Positions 43,543 through 53,410 of a stretch of 64,000 nt of DNA are shown here, piece after piece (within the stretch, counting starts at the first letter, position 1; each line of letters begins with the position of its first letter). A model generated the notes under the pieces. That model did not search any database, was not told where the DNA came from, and saw nothing but the letters and a program-made list of their open reading frames with translations. The translations under genes were made by a program, and so were the position numbers. The DNA lies in the NCBI RefSeq assembly GCF_014836555.1, contig NZ_JACSQQ010000015.1:25172-89171 (forward strand), in the 5' to 3' direction. Source of the stretch: Oerskovia rustica. Its GTDB lineage: Bacteria; Actinomycetota; Actinomycetes; Actinomycetales; Cellulomonadaceae.

Positions 43543-45386
43543 GCGACCTCGACCAGGTACCCGGCGAGCCCGTCGCCGCCGGGTCCACCGCGCGGGTCGG
43601 CACCGCCGACGATCGCACCGGTACCGACCCGCTGTGGCGCGCGGTCCGGCTCCTCGACGTGAGCTGGGGACGTGCCGCGAAGGCGATCGGCCTGGGCTCG
43701 CTGGCCCTCGCGAGCTCGGTCGGCCTCGCGGCCGTCGCGGCCTGGCTCATCGCGCGCGCCTCGCAGATGCCGCCCGTGCTCCAGCTGTCCGTGGCGACCG
43801 TGGCCGTACGCGCGTTCGGCATCTCGCGCGGCGTGTTCCGCTACCTCGAGCGCCTGGCCTCGCACGACGTCGCCCTGCGCGGCATGGCCTCGCTCCGCGC
43901 GAACGTGTACACCTCGCTCGCCTCCGGACGTACAGCGGCCGTGGCGGGGGTGCGACGCGGTGACCTGCTCGCCCGTGTCGGCGCAGACGTCGACGCCGTG
44001 GGCGACGTCGTCGTGCGCGCGATCATCCCCGCCGGCGTCGCGCTCGTCGTGTCCGCGGGATCGGTGATCCTCGTCGGGGCCTTCCTGCCCTCGGCCGGCC
44101 TCGCCCTGCTCGCGTGCCTGCTCCTCGCGGGCGTCCTCGGCCCGTGGCTCTCGGCCCGCGCCGCTCGGCGCACCGAGGAACGGGGCGCCGCCGCGCGCGC
44201 CGAGATGACCTCGACCGTGCTCGAGACCCTCGAGGGCGCGGGCCCCCTGACCGTCTCGGGCCGCCTCGCGCAGCGCGTGGACTCGCTGCGTCGCACCGAC
44301 CGCGAGCTCGCGGCGGTCACCGACTCGGGAGCCAGGACGTCGGGCACGGCCGCGGCCGTCAACAACGCCGCGATCGGCCTCGCCGTGCTCGCCGCGCTGC
44401 TCCTCGGGATCCCTGCGGTCGCCGCGGGCACGCTGACCCCGGTCGAGCTCGCCGTCGTCGTCCTCACGCCCCTCGCGGTGTTCGAGGCAGCGGGCGTGCT
44501 GCCCGCCGCCGCGGTGCAGATGCACCGCTCGCGCCAGGCCGCGCGACGCATCATGGAGCTGCTCGACGCCGCCGCTACCGATGTGTCAGAACCGCCGAGC
44601 ACCAGAGGGCACGCCTGGTCCGACAGGTCGGAAGTCGTCGTGACCCGCGCGGCGTGCGGCTGGGACGGCCGCGCGGCCGTCACCGGGGTCGGCCTGCTGG
44701 TGCGCCCCGGGCGCTCGGTCGCGGTCGTCGGCCCCTCGGGCGTCGGCAAGACGACCCTGCTCATGACGACCGCCGGTCTCATCCCCCCGGTCGCGGGGAG
44801 CGTGTCCCTCGACGACGCGCCCATCGCGACCTTCCCGCCCGACGACGTCGCGCACCAGGTCGTCTTCGTCGCCGAGGACGGGCACGTCTTCGACACCACG
44901 GTGCTCGAGAACCTGCGCGTCGCCCGGGGCGACGTGACGCCGGACGAGGCGTCGGCCGCCCTGGTCGACGTCGGGCTCGACGAGTGGCTCTCAGGACTGC
45001 CCGACGGGGTCGAGACGACCCTCGGCCCCGACGCGACGACCATCTCCGGCGGGGAGCGTCGTCGGCTGCTCGTGGCGCGCGCACTGCTCGCCCCCGCTCC
45101 CCTGCTGCTCGTCGACGAGCCCGCCGAGCATCTCGACCCGGCGACGGCCGACGAGCTGCTCACCCACCTCGTGGCGACCAGCCGCACGGGCGGGCGCGGG
45201 ATCGTGGTCGCGACGCACCGCCTGTCGGCCCTCGCCGCGGTCGACGAGGTGCTGCTCCTGGGACGGCCCGCCGACGCGTCTCCCGACGCGCCGGCGACCG
45301 TGCTGGCCCGTGGCACGCACGCCGAGCTGCTCGCGCACGACGAGGGCTACCGGTGGGCGCTCGCGCAGGAGACCGCGAGCGTCTGA
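43539..45386 (+). CDS. cydC: Thiol reductant/heme ABC exporter subunit CydC
   Basis: CydC is the partner half-transporter, 615 residues. It has six membrane helices, a linker near residue 345, Walker A GPSGVGKTTLL, signature ISGGERRRLLVARAL and Walker B LLLVDEPAEHLDP. Its ATG overlaps the cydD stop (ATGA), so cydABDC is a single tightly coupled unit. The C-terminal EGYRWALAQE is typical. It ends the operon 34 bp before the convergent DUF4259 gene. Confidence 0.92.
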   Translation: MSDLDQVPGEPVAAGSTARVGTADDRTGTDPLWRAVRLLDVSWGRAAKAIGLGSLALASSVGLAAVAAWLIARASQMPPVLQLSVATVAVRAFGISRGVFRYLERLASHDVALRGMASLRANVYTSLASGRTAAVAGVRRGDLLARVGADVDAVGDVVVRAIIPAGVALVVSAGSVILVGAFLPSAGLALLACLLLAGVLGPWLSARAARRTEERGAAARAEMTSTVLETLEGAGPLTVSGRLAQRVDSLRRTDRELAAVTDSGARTSGTAAAVNNAAIGLAVLAALLLGIPAVAAGTLTPVELAVVVLTPLAVFEAAGVLPAAAVQMHRSRQAARRIMELLDAAATDVSEPPSTRGHAWSDRSEVVVTRAACGWDGRAAVTGVGLLVRPGRSVAVVGPSGVGKTTLLMTTAGLIPPVAGSVSLDDAPIATFPPDDVAHQVVFVAEDGHVFDTTVLENLRVARGDVTPDEASAALVDVGLDEWLSGLPDGVETTLGPDATTISGGERRRLLVARALLAPAPLLLVDEPAEHLDPATADELLTHLVATSRTGGRGIVVATHRLSALAAVDEVLLLGRPADASPDAPATVLARGTHAELLAHDEGYRWALAQETASV

Positions 45387-45420
45387 CCTGGCGGCGCGTA
45401 CGACGCCACCACGAGTCGGC

Positions 45421-45825
45421 TCAGCCCGGCGACCGCAGGCTCGCCAGGCGGCTCACGACCGGGTCCCGCCACTCCGCGAGGTCCTCGGGCCCGTTCTCTG
45501 CCCAGAGCTCGTGGAGCTCGGACGTGTCGCTGCCCTCGACCGCGCGCTCGAGCGTCGTCAGGACCCATGCGTGCTGCTGGTCGGTCAACGACGCGGCGAA
45601 CGCGACGGCGTCGACCCCCTCGAGGTGATCGTCCGCAGGCCGCAGGCCGCGGGCCACGGCGAGCACCTCCGCGACCGCGATCGCGGCCTGCGCGTCGTCG
45701 ACCTCGAGGTAGTCCTCGTCGAGATACCCGCTGAAGTCCTCGATCCCGAAGTTCCCTGCGTGCAGTGCCGCGAGCAGGTCGCCGGCGCCGTCGTTCTCGA
45801 ACGGACCTGAGCCCCACGTCCCCAT
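45421..45825 (-). CDS. DUF4259 protein
   Basis: The 134-residue protein starts MGTWGSGPFENDGAGDLL, the signature of DUF4259, which is common in actinobacteria and of unknown function. An acidic helical part (VDDAQAAIAVAEVLAVARG) and WAENGPEDLAEWRDPV follow. ATG 45825 is used, with GGAGA about 7 nt upstream, because the family starts there. An in-frame upstream start adds non-conserved sequence. Confidence 0.78.
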   Translation of the reverse strand: MGTWGSGPFENDGAGDLLAALHAGNFGIEDFSGYLDEDYLEVDDAQAAIAVAEVLAVARGLRPADDHLEGVDAVAFAASLTDQQHAWVLTTLERAVEGSDTSELHELWAENGPEDLAEWRDPVVSRLASLRSPG

Positions 45826-45909
45826 GTCTTCTTCTCCGTCTCCGCGGGCTGCTCCGCCCGTCGGGACGACCCTACGGGGATCCGGTGACACGGGCCCGCG
45901 CGGCGCGGC

Positions 45910-47298
45910 TCAGCCTCGGGACGCCCCCAGTCGTGACAGGAAGAGCGCCTCACCGACCGCGAGCTGCTCGATCTCGCTGGGCGCGACCGACTCGTTGGGC
46001 GCGTGGATGAGGCACGCGGGCTCCTCGACGCCGAGCAGCACGATCTGCGCGTCGGGGTAGCCAGAAGCGAGCACGTTGCACAGCGGGATCGACCCGCCCT
46101 GGCCGGCCGTCACGGTCTCCTTGCCGAACGCGTCCGCCAGGGCGCGCGAGAGCGTGTCGAAGACCGGGCCGTCGGTGCGCGCCTGGAACGGCTGTCCGAC
46201 GGCGTCGCGCACCGTCGTGACCCTGACCCCCCAGGGCGCGTGGTTCTCCAGGTGGGCCACGAGCTTGTCCTGGAGGTCTCGCGCGTCCGCGCCGGGCGGG
46301 ATGCGCAGGTTGAGACGGGCGGCCGCGCGCGGCTGGATCGCGGCGGCCGAGCCGACGACGTTCGGAGCGTCGATGCCCAGGATCGTCACCGCCGGACGCG
46401 CCCAGAGCTGGTCGGAGACGCGCCCCGACCCGAGGAGTCGCGTGCCGTCGAGCATGCCGGCGTCGCTGCGGAACTGGTCGGGGTCGTAGTCGACGCCGGG
46501 CCAGGTCGCGTCGGCGATCTCGGACGGGACGCCGTCGATGGTGGTGTTGCCCTGGTCGTCGCGCAACGAGGACAGGAGGTGGACGAGGGCCGCCAGCGCG
46601 TCGGGGGCCGCTCCCCCGAACATGCCCGAGTGGATCTCGCCCTCGAGCGCCTCGACCGTCACGACCACGTTGGCCGCGCCACGCAGGGACACGGTGAGCG
46701 TCGGCAGGCCCAGGGTCGCGTTGCCCGTGTCCGCGACGAGGATCGCGTCCGCCGAGAGCTCTCCCGGGTGGGCCTCGACGTACTGGTCGAGTCCCGCGGT
46801 GCCCTGCTCCTCGGAGCCCTCGATGACGATGCGGATGCCGACCGGGTAGTCGTCACCGCCGAGCGCTCGCAGGGCGCGCAGCGCCGTGAGGTGCGTGACG
46901 ATGTTGCCCTTGCAGTCCGCGGAACCCCGCCCGTAGAGGCGCCCGTCCCGCTCCGTCAGCTCGAACGGGGGCGTGCGCCACGCCGCGTCGTCGAGCGGCG
47001 GCTGCACGTCGTAGTGCGAGTAGAGCAGGACGGTCGGCGCCCCGGGCGGCCCGGGGCGGTGGCCCAGGACCACGTGCGAGCCGTCGGGGGTCTCCTCCAG
47101 GTGCGCGTCGTCGATCCCCTCGGCACGGAAGGCGTCGGCGACCCAGTGGGCTGCGCGCTCGCAGTTCTCCTTCGGGAACAGCCGTTCGTCGGCGACCGAC
47201 GGGATCGCGACGAGGGTCCGCAGGTCGTCGAGCGCTCGAGGCAGCAGCGACGCCACCTGCGCCTTCACGGGGGCGAGATCTTCCGGTGTGCTGCTCAC
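45910..47298 (-). CDS. M20-family dipeptidase/peptidase
   Basis: The 462-residue metallohydrolase has the M20 zinc motifs LLYSHYDVQPP and GRGSADCKGNIVTHL, the catalytic glutamate region IVIEGSEEQGTAGL, and a final histidine in CLIHAPNESV. The dimerisation lid lies between. It probably hydrolyses dipeptides in the cytoplasm. Its GTG overlaps the stop of the small membrane protein gene, and the amino acid permease is upstream in the same operon. Uptake followed by peptide breakdown is a reasonable inference. Confidence 0.88.
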   Translation of the reverse strand: MSSTPEDLAPVKAQVASLLPRALDDLRTLVAIPSVADERLFPKENCERAAHWVADAFRAEGIDDAHLEETPDGSHVVLGHRPGPPGAPTVLLYSHYDVQPPLDDAAWRTPPFELTERDGRLYGRGSADCKGNIVTHLTALRALRALGGDDYPVGIRIVIEGSEEQGTAGLDQYVEAHPGELSADAILVADTGNATLGLPTLTVSLRGAANVVVTVEALEGEIHSGMFGGAAPDALAALVHLLSSLRDDQGNTTIDGVPSEIADATWPGVDYDPDQFRSDAGMLDGTRLLGSGRVSDQLWARPAVTILGIDAPNVVGSAAAIQPRAAARLNLRIPPGADARDLQDKLVAHLENHAPWGVRVTTVRDAVGQPFQARTDGPVFDTLSRALADAFGKETVTAGQGGSIPLCNVLASGYPDAQIVLLGVEEPACLIHAPNESVAPSEIEQLAVGEALFLSRLGASRG

Positions 47299-47795
47299 GA
47301 GTCCTCCTGGTGCGTCGTGCTGCTGTCGAGATTGAGCGAGTCGACGTAGGCGTCGAACTCGTCGAGCTGCTCGGGGCAGTACACCTCGACCACGAGGCGG
47401 TCCCCGGCGAGCCGTCGCTCGTCGACGAGCGACGGTCTGCTGCCCGGACCGGTGGCCCCGTTCGTGGACCCGAGGTTGGCCGTCGCCTTCACCAGTGCGG
47501 CCGGGTCGGTGCAGAACCCGCCGCCGTCGGCACCGAGGACCGCGACGATCTGGTCCTCGTCGAACGCCGTGATGCCGATCGCCTCGAACTCGGCGTGGAG
47601 CTCGGCGGCCCGCTGCTCGGCCAGCTCGCGGTCCTGCGCGGCGTGGTAGTTGTTGTAGAGCACGGCCATGAGGACTCCGACGGCGACCGCGAGGAGCGCT
47701 GCGGCGGTGTAGAGGATCCAGCGCCGGGGGTCACCCGGTTCGTCCTCGTGCTGCGGCAGGCCGTCAGGGCCCTCGGTGGTGGACGTCGCGGTCAT
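47295..47795 (-). CDS. Single-pass membrane protein of unknown function
   Basis: The 166-residue protein has a hydrophilic N-terminus and one membrane helix (about residues 25-45, RRWILYTAAALLAVAVGVLM). An exposed domain follows with GGFCTDPAALVK and VVEVYCPEQLDEF, two cysteines that could pair. It sits between the permease gene (1 bp gap) and the dipeptidase gene (GTGA overlap), so it is cotranscribed, but I do not recognise a family. Confidence 0.65.
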   Translation of the reverse strand: MTATSTTEGPDGLPQHEDEPGDPRRWILYTAAALLAVAVGVLMAVLYNNYHAAQDRELAEQRAAELHAEFEAIGITAFDEDQIVAVLGADGGGFCTDPAALVKATANLGSTNGATGPGSRPSLVDERRLAGDRLVVEVYCPEQLDEFDAYVDSLNLDSSTTHQEDS

Positions 47796-47796
47796 G

Positions 47797-49350
47797 TCAC
47801 GCCTCCTTCGGTCCGTCGGCCGGGGCGTCGACGAGCGGTTCCTCCGGCCCCCCGACGTTGTCCGGGTTCTTCCACCCCGGCTTGCGCAGGAAGTAGAAGA
47901 GCGCGGGCACCAGGATCCCGACGACGCCCAGCCCGCCACCGACGATCAGCAGGTACACCCCGCCGCTGCCGCTCGAGAACTGCGCGGGCGGCACGAAGCC
48001 GATGATCATCGCCGCGACCGACGCCAGGAAGCCGACCGTGCACAGCAGCGTGAGCGCCGGCGCGCGATACCCGCGGGGGTGGTCGGGCTGGTTCCGCCGC
48101 AAGCGGACGGCCGCGACGAAGAGCAGCAGGTACATGATCAGGTACACCTGCGTGGTGATGACCGACAGGATCCAGTAGGAGCTCGAGACGTCCGGGATGA
48201 ACGCGTAGAGGAGCGCGATGGCGGTCGTCACGAGCCCCTGCGAGACCAGGATGTTCTGCTGGACGCCGTGCTTGTTGAGCTTCTGCAGGAACGGCGGCAG
48301 GTAACCCTCCTCGCGCGCGACCGTCAGCAGCCCCTTCGAGGGGCCCGCGAGCCAGGTGAGCATGCCGCCGAGCGAGGCCGCGATGAGCATGAGGCCCAGG
48401 ATCGGCGTCAGCCAGCTCACCCCGAAGTTGGCGAAGAACGCGTCGAAGGCCTGCATGACACCGGCCGTCAGGCTGAGCTGGTCGGCCGGGATGACCCAGC
48501 TGATCGCGAGCGCCGGGAGGATGAAGATCAGCAGGACCAGGCCGATCGCGAGGAACATCGAGCGCGGGAACTCCTTGGCGGGCTTGCGCAGGCTCGTCAC
48601 GTGCACCGCGTTCATCTCCATGCCCGCGTAGGACAGGAAGTTGTTGACCACGAGCACGAGCGACGCGATCCCGGTCCACTGCGGCAGCAGGTGCGAGGCG
48701 TCCATGGGAGCGGCCGAGGCGTTGCCCTGCCCGAGGAACACGAGCCCCAGGACCACGAGCAGCGCGCCGGGGACCAGCGTCCCGATGATGAGCCCGAAGC
48801 TGGACAGGCCCGCGACGGTCTTGGTGCCCTGCGACGACACCCAGACCCCGGTCCAGAACAGCACGACGATGACGATCGCGACGTACAGGCCGTTGCTCGC
48901 GAGCGACGGGTTGATGACGTAGGCGAACGTGCTCGCCACGTACCCGAGCAGGCTCGGGTAGTAGAAGATCGTCATCGCGAACTGGCACCAGATCGCGAGG
49001 AACCCCGCGGGCTTCGAGATGCCGTCGGCGACCCAGCGGTACACGCCTCCCGACCAGCCGGACGCGAGCTCGGCGGACACGAGCGAGGTGGGCAGGAGGA
49101 AGACGATCGCCGGGACGATGTACAGGAACACCGCCGCCAGCCCGTACACGGCCATGGTCGGCGCGGCACGCAGGCTCGCGACCGACGACGTGATCATGAA
49201 CGCGAGCATGAGCCAGGTGATGTAGTTCTTGGGCGTCCTGGCGGTGATCGCCGCGCGCATCTCCTCCCGCGTGGGCGGCGCCCCGCGGGACCCCGGCGCG
49301 GCCGTCGAGGTCGCCCCCGTCTCGCCCGACTCCGCTGTGGATGAGGTCAT
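47797..49350 (-). CDS. APC-family amino acid permease
   Basis: The 517-residue protein has about twelve helices and features of the APC superfamily glutamate:GABA/glutamate antiporter-like group: SAELASGWSGGVYRWV, LAIWCQFAMTIFYYP, YAGMEMNAVHVTSLRKPAKEFPR (key parts YAGMEMNAVH and KPAKEFPR) and WLAGPSKGLL. The transported amino acid is not certain. GGAGG lies 4-5 nt before ATG 49350. It is the first gene of a three-gene operon with the membrane protein and dipeptidase. Confidence 0.85.
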   Translation of the reverse strand: MTSSTAESGETGATSTAAPGSRGAPPTREEMRAAITARTPKNYITWLMLAFMITSSVASLRAAPTMAVYGLAAVFLYIVPAIVFLLPTSLVSAELASGWSGGVYRWVADGISKPAGFLAIWCQFAMTIFYYPSLLGYVASTFAYVINPSLASNGLYVAIVIVVLFWTGVWVSSQGTKTVAGLSSFGLIIGTLVPGALLVVLGLVFLGQGNASAAPMDASHLLPQWTGIASLVLVVNNFLSYAGMEMNAVHVTSLRKPAKEFPRSMFLAIGLVLLIFILPALAISWVIPADQLSLTAGVMQAFDAFFANFGVSWLTPILGLMLIAASLGGMLTWLAGPSKGLLTVAREEGYLPPFLQKLNKHGVQQNILVSQGLVTTAIALLYAFIPDVSSSYWILSVITTQVYLIMYLLLFVAAVRLRRNQPDHPRGYRAPALTLLCTVGFLASVAAMIIGFVPPAQFSSGSGGVYLLIVGGGLGVVGILVPALFYFLRKPGWKNPDNVGGPEEPLVDAPADGPKEA

Positions 49351-49622
49351 CGTTCCTCCGTGCCGCCAAGACCCCCTGGACGGGCGGGTCGCCGTGAACC
49401 GCTGGGACGTGCCAGACGTTGCGAACATATCGCCAGGGACCGGTTTGCGCTCCCGGAACGCCGGGCGGTCCGCGCGGCCCTCGCCCGCCAGGTCGGACGA
49501 CGTGTCGGCGCTGGTAGCGTCGGCGTGTCCACCGCGCCGGGTCCGGGCCGGGCTGCGCCGGCCGTCCGCTCGACCACCGCCCGACTGCCGCCCGTCGCAC
49601 CTTCCCTCGTCTGGAGCCACGC

Positions 49623-50597
49623 GTGAAGATCCTCGTCCCCCACACGATCACCCTCGACCTCACCTCGGGGGCGGCCCCGGCGGGCCGGGACCGCTCGGAG
49701 ACTCCGGACAAGGTCGTCCTGTACGACGCTTCCGCTCCCCTGCCCCCGGAGCACCGCGACGCCGAGGTCCTCGTCGCGTGGGCCAACTCCCCCGAGAACC
49801 TGGCCGACGCCGCAGCCCACCTCCCCCGGCTCCGCTGGGTGCAGACGCTCGCCGCCGGACCGGACGCGATCCTCGCGGCGGGCTTCGCTCCCGAGGTGGT
49901 CGTGACCAACGGCCGGTCGCTGCACGACGGCCCCGTGGCCGAGCACGCCCTCGCGCTCACGCTGGCCGCGGTCCGCGACCTCGACCGCCTCGGGGCCGCT
50001 CAGCGCGAGCACTGCTGGGACTCCGCGACGGTCGACTGGCAGGCCGATCCCGCGACGAGCCGACACTTCACGCTGCACGGCGCGCGCGTGACGATCTGGG
50101 GGTTCGGGTCGATCGCCGCCAGGCTCGCGCCCCTCTACGCGGCACTGGGGGCGCACGTCACAGGGGTCGCGAGCACGGCAGGCGAACGGCACGGCTTCCC
50201 GGTCGTGACCGACGAGGACCTGCCGCGGGTCCTCGCCACGACCGACGTCCTGGTCTCCCTGCTGCCGGCCGTCCCGGCCACCCGCCACGCGTTCGACGCC
50301 GCGCGCATCGACGCGCTCCCGGACCACGCGGTCTTCGTCAACGTGGGCCGGGGTGCCACGGTCGACGAGGAAGCCCTCGTCGCCGCGCTGCGCGAGGGCC
50401 GGCTGGGCTGCGCGGCCCTGGACGTGACGGAGACCGAACCGCTCCCGTCCGACTCCCCGCTCTGGGACACCCCACGCACGATCATCACGCCGCACGTCGC
50501 TGGCGGGCGTCCCCAGGGAGCGTCAGCGCTGGTCCGGGAGAACGTGGAGAACCTGCGCGCGGGCCGCCCGCTGCGCAACGTAGTCCCGCGCGGCTGA
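49623..50597 (+). CDS. NAD-dependent D-2-hydroxyacid dehydrogenase
   Basis: The 324-residue protein has the Rossmann motif VTIWGFGSIAARLA and the catalytic region VFVNVGRGATVDEEAL with DVTETEPLPSDSPLWD. The active-site histidine is in IITPHVAGG. This family reduces 2-ketoacids, with glyoxylate, hydroxypyruvate and similar compounds typical. The substrate is unknown. GTG 49623 is 8 nt after GGAG. It ends 18 bp from the convergent mutM gene. Confidence 0.85.
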   Translation: MKILVPHTITLDLTSGAAPAGRDRSETPDKVVLYDASAPLPPEHRDAEVLVAWANSPENLADAAAHLPRLRWVQTLAAGPDAILAAGFAPEVVVTNGRSLHDGPVAEHALALTLAAVRDLDRLGAAQREHCWDSATVDWQADPATSRHFTLHGARVTIWGFGSIAARLAPLYAALGAHVTGVASTAGERHGFPVVTDEDLPRVLATTDVLVSLLPAVPATRHAFDAARIDALPDHAVFVNVGRGATVDEEALVAALREGRLGCAALDVTETEPLPSDSPLWDTPRTIITPHVAGGRPQGASALVRENVENLRAGRPLRNVVPRG

Positions 50598-50615
50598 GCG
50601 CCGCCCCACGGGCAC

Positions 50616-51599
50616 CTACCAGCGAGCGTTCCGCGGCACCTTCTGGCAGACGGGGCACGTGTACGACGACCGGTTCATGAACTCGTCGCGCCGCACGAGC
50701 GCACCGCAGCGGGTGCAGGCCTCGCCCTCGCGGCCGTACACCGCGAGCGAGCGGGAGAAGTAGCCGGACTGGCCGTTGACGTTGACGTAGAGCTCGTCGA
50801 AGCTGGTGCCGCCCTGGGCGAGGGCTTCGCGCATGACCTCCTCGGCCGCGTCGAGCACGCGGTGCGCCTCGGCCAGGCGCAGGGTGTCGGTGGGGCGCGC
50901 GTAGTGCAGGCCGGCGCGCCACAGCGCCTCGTCGGCGTAGATGTTGCCCACGCCGGACACGAGGCGCTGGTCGAGCAGGGCTCGCTTGATCCCGGTCCGA
51001 CGACGGCGGATCGCCCTCGCGAGGTCGTCGCGCCGCAGCGCGGGGTCGAGCAGGTCGCGCGCGATGTGGGCGGCGGGCTCGGGGATCTCCGCGAGAGCCG
51101 AGCCCCAGCCACCGGGGCCATCGTCGGGGGTGGGCGCGAGGTCCGTGACCGACAGGTGCCCGAACGTGCGCTGGTCCACGAAGTCGAGGGTCCGCGGCGT
51201 CCCGGGCTCCCCGGGGAGCGCGGACAGCTCGAGCCGGACACGCAGGTGCGGCACCTTGTCGACCGCGGCCGTCCCCGAACGGACCAGGAGCTGGCCACTC
51301 ATGCCCAGGTGCGCCATGAGCGCGGTGACGTGATCGCCCGCGGGCGCTGCGCCGTCGGGCAGAGGGCTGCGAACCGAGGCGTGGGCGGGCTCCTGCGACA
51401 GGAGGAGCCACAGGTACTTGCCGCGGCGGACCGCGGCGCCCACGCGCTGGCCGACGAGCTGGCCGCGGAAGCTCTCGGGGCCGCCCTCGTGGCGGCGGAC
51501 CGAGTAGTCGCGCAGGACCTCGACGCCGGTGACGACCCGGCCCGTGACGTGGCGGGCCAGGCCGTCACGGACGGTCTCGACCTCGGGGAGCTCAGGCAA
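50616..51599 (-). CDS. mutM: Formamidopyrimidine-DNA glycosylase (Fpg)
   Basis: MutM excises 8-oxoguanine and related lesions and nicks the DNA. The 327-residue protein starts [13 protein letters not shown] after an initiator TTG, exposing the catalytic Pro and Glu. [10 protein letters not shown] and the helix-two-turn-helix [12 protein letters not shown] follow, with zinc finger cysteines CTRCG and CPVCQ at the C-terminus. The TTG at 51599 lies 8 bp inside rnc, so it is coupled to it. TTG is fixed by the required N-terminal proline. Confidence 0.93.
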   Translation of the reverse strand: MPELPEVETVRDGLARHVTGRVVTGVEVLRDYSVRRHEGGPESFRGQLVGQRVGAAVRRGKYLWLLLSQEPAHASVRSPLPDGAAPAGDHVTALMAHLGMSGQLLVRSGTAAVDKVPHLRVRLELSALPGEPGTPRTLDFVDQRTFGHLSVTDLAPTPDDGPGGWGSALAEIPEPAAHIARDLLDPALRRDDLARAIRRRRTGIKRALLDQRLVSGVGNIYADEALWRAGLHYARPTDTLRLAEAHRVLDAAEEVMREALAQGGTSFDELYVNVNGQSGYFSRSLAVYGREGEACTRCGALVRRDEFMNRSSYTCPVCQKVPRNARW

Positions 51600-52365
51600 C
51601 GGTCCCGTGCGCCCCGTCGATCGGCTCGCCCGGGTCGGCCGCGGAGGCCGCAGGCACGGCCGCCGCGGGTAGCGGAAGCTCGATGATCGCCCGGTAGGCC
51701 ATCTCGGCGGCGTCCTGCTCCGCGTACTTCTTGGCCGAGCCGCTCCCCGTGCCGTACACGACGCCGTCGAGCGAGACCTCGGACGTGAAGGTGCGGGCGT
51801 GGTCCGGACCGTCGCCCTGGCTCGCGTACGCGGGGGCACCGAGGTTCCGCGCGGCAGCCGCCTCCTGGAGGGAGGTCTTCCAGTCGAGCCCCGCACCCAG
51901 GTCCGCGGCGACGGCGAGCGTCGGGTCCACGAGACGGTGCACCAGGTCGCGCGCGACCTCGAGGCCATGGCTGAGGTAGGTCGCGCCGATGAGGGCCTCG
52001 ACGGTGTCCGACAGGATCGAGTCCTTGTCGTTCCCGCGCGTGCGCACCTCGCCCTTGCCGAGCAGGATGTACCCGCCGAGCCCCAGGGTGCGCGCGATCG
52101 CGGCGAGGGACTTCTGCGAGACCGTGGCGGCGCGCATCTTGGCGAGCTCGCCCTCGGGGAGGTCAGGGTGGCGGCGGTACAGCGCCTCGGTCACGACCAG
52201 GCCCAGGACCGCGTCGCCGAGGAACTCGAGGCGCTCGTTGGTCGGGATCCCGCCGTGCTCGTGCGCGAAGGAACGGTGCGTCAGTGCAAGCACGAGAAGC
52301 TCGGGATCCAGGTGGATCCCGAGCCTCTCGAGAAGACCGGCGGCCGCGGGGGCGTCCGGCGTCAC
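51592..52365 (-). CDS. rnc: Ribonuclease III
   Basis: RNase III cuts double-stranded RNA, including rRNA precursors. The 257-residue protein has the catalytic motif [13 protein letters not shown], a second metal site [12 protein letters not shown] and a C-terminal double-stranded RNA-binding domain ([13 protein letters not shown] and [17 protein letters not shown]). GTG 52365 is 5 bp after rpmF. The end is a variable Ala/Pro tail. mutM begins within its last codons. Confidence 0.95.
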   Translation of the reverse strand: MTPDAPAAAGLLERLGIHLDPELLVLALTHRSFAHEHGGIPTNERLEFLGDAVLGLVVTEALYRRHPDLPEGELAKMRAATVSQKSLAAIARTLGLGGYILLGKGEVRTRGNDKDSILSDTVEALIGATYLSHGLEVARDLVHRLVDPTLAVAADLGAGLDWKTSLQEAAAARNLGAPAYASQGDGPDHARTFTSEVSLDGVVYGTGSGSAKKYAEQDAAEMAYRAIIELPLPAAAVPAASAADPGEPIDGAHGTVA

Positions 52366-52370
52366 GCTAT

Positions 52371-52565
52371 TCAGCCTGCGTGCTCGGTGCGCAGCGCCTC
52401 GACGTACTGACGGCTCTTGTAGGTGCCGCAGGTCGGGCACGCAGCGTGCGACAGCTTGTCGCCCTTGCACTGCGGGCAGGTCGTGAGGTTCGCGGCGGTG
52501 GTCTTCCACTGCGAACGACGCGCACGGGTGTTGCTGCGCGACATCTTGCGCTTCGGAACAGCCAC
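52371..52565 (-). CDS. rpmF: 50S ribosomal protein L32
   Basis: The 64-residue protein starts [21 protein letters not shown] and has a zinc ribbon CPQC/CPTC in [10 protein letters not shown] and ACPTCGTYK, the form of L32 with all four cysteines. GTG 52565 follows the yceD-like stop by 2 bp. The gene order yceD, rpmF, rnc, mutM is the standard cluster. Confidence 0.97.
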   Translation of the reverse strand: MAVPKRKMSRSNTRARRSQWKTTAANLTTCPQCKGDKLSHAACPTCGTYKSRQYVEALRTEHAG

Positions 52566-52567
52566 GG

Positions 52568-53182
52568 CTAGCTCTCTTTCGTCTCGTCGGACACGCTCGG
52601 ATCCTCGAGCATGCTCTGTAGTGCCGACCACCGGGGATCGACAATGTCGTGCGAGTGATCAGGATCCTCAGCCAGACGTGCTCCGCACTCGGAGCACAGG
52701 CCCTGGCAATCGGGCTGACACAACGGTCTGAATGGTAGTGCAGTGACGACGGAATCCCGAAGCGCGGGCTCGAGATCGATCAGGTCGCCCTCGAGCTCGT
52801 ACACCTCGTCCTCGTCGTCACCGGACTCTGCCGCGGCCTTCGCACGCTCGGGATACACGAACAGCTCCTGGACGTCCGCGACGACGTCAGCCGTCACCGG
52901 TTCCAGGCACCGCACGCACTCCCCGACCGCCTGGGCCTGGGCAGTCCCCGTCACCAGCACACCGTCCATCACCGATTCGAGCCGGACGTCCAGCTCGAGG
53001 TCGGTGCCTTCAGGGATGCCGATCACGACGGTTCCGAGGTCGGCCGGAGCCTTGACCGAGCGAGTCACCTCACGCATCGATCCGGGACGCCGACCGAGCT
53101 CGTACGTGTCGAGCACAAGAGGCGAGCGCGAGTCGAGAGTGATGGGTTCCTCCACAGGGTTTCGGCGACCCGAGCGGGCCAC
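52568..53182 (-). CDS. YceD-like protein (DUF177)
   Basis: The 204-residue protein is the usual partner of rpmF. It shows [31 protein letters not shown] and a second metal-like site [13 protein letters not shown]. In E. coli YceD is linked to 23S rRNA and ribosome assembly, but its reaction is not known. The start is uncertain. GTG 53182 is given, but GTG at V10 is also possible, and neither has a clear ribosome site. Confidence 0.82.
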   Translation of the reverse strand: MARSGRRNPVEEPITLDSRSPLVLDTYELGRRPGSMREVTRSVKAPADLGTVVIGIPEGTDLELDVRLESVMDGVLVTGTAQAQAVGECVRCLEPVTADVVADVQELFVYPERAKAAAESGDDEDEVYELEGDLIDLEPALRDSVVTALPFRPLCQPDCQGLCSECGARLAEDPDHSHDIVDPRWSALQSMLEDPSVSDETKES

Positions 53183-53410
53183 CGGTGTTCAAGGTCACAG
53201 CACGCACGCCTGCCCCGCGAGAACTCGGGGGATGGACGAGCGTCCTCGGTCCCAGTCGATGACAGGCAGGACCAACGGACTATCTTACGGCATCGCGGAA
53301 CTGCCGTCGAACCTCGCGAACTGCCCACCGCGCCGCTCGGGTCCGCGCAGCGTGTGCGGGGAGGCGCGGGCGAGGACCGGGCGAGCCCGACCCGCCCCTC
53401 GGTGCAAGCG

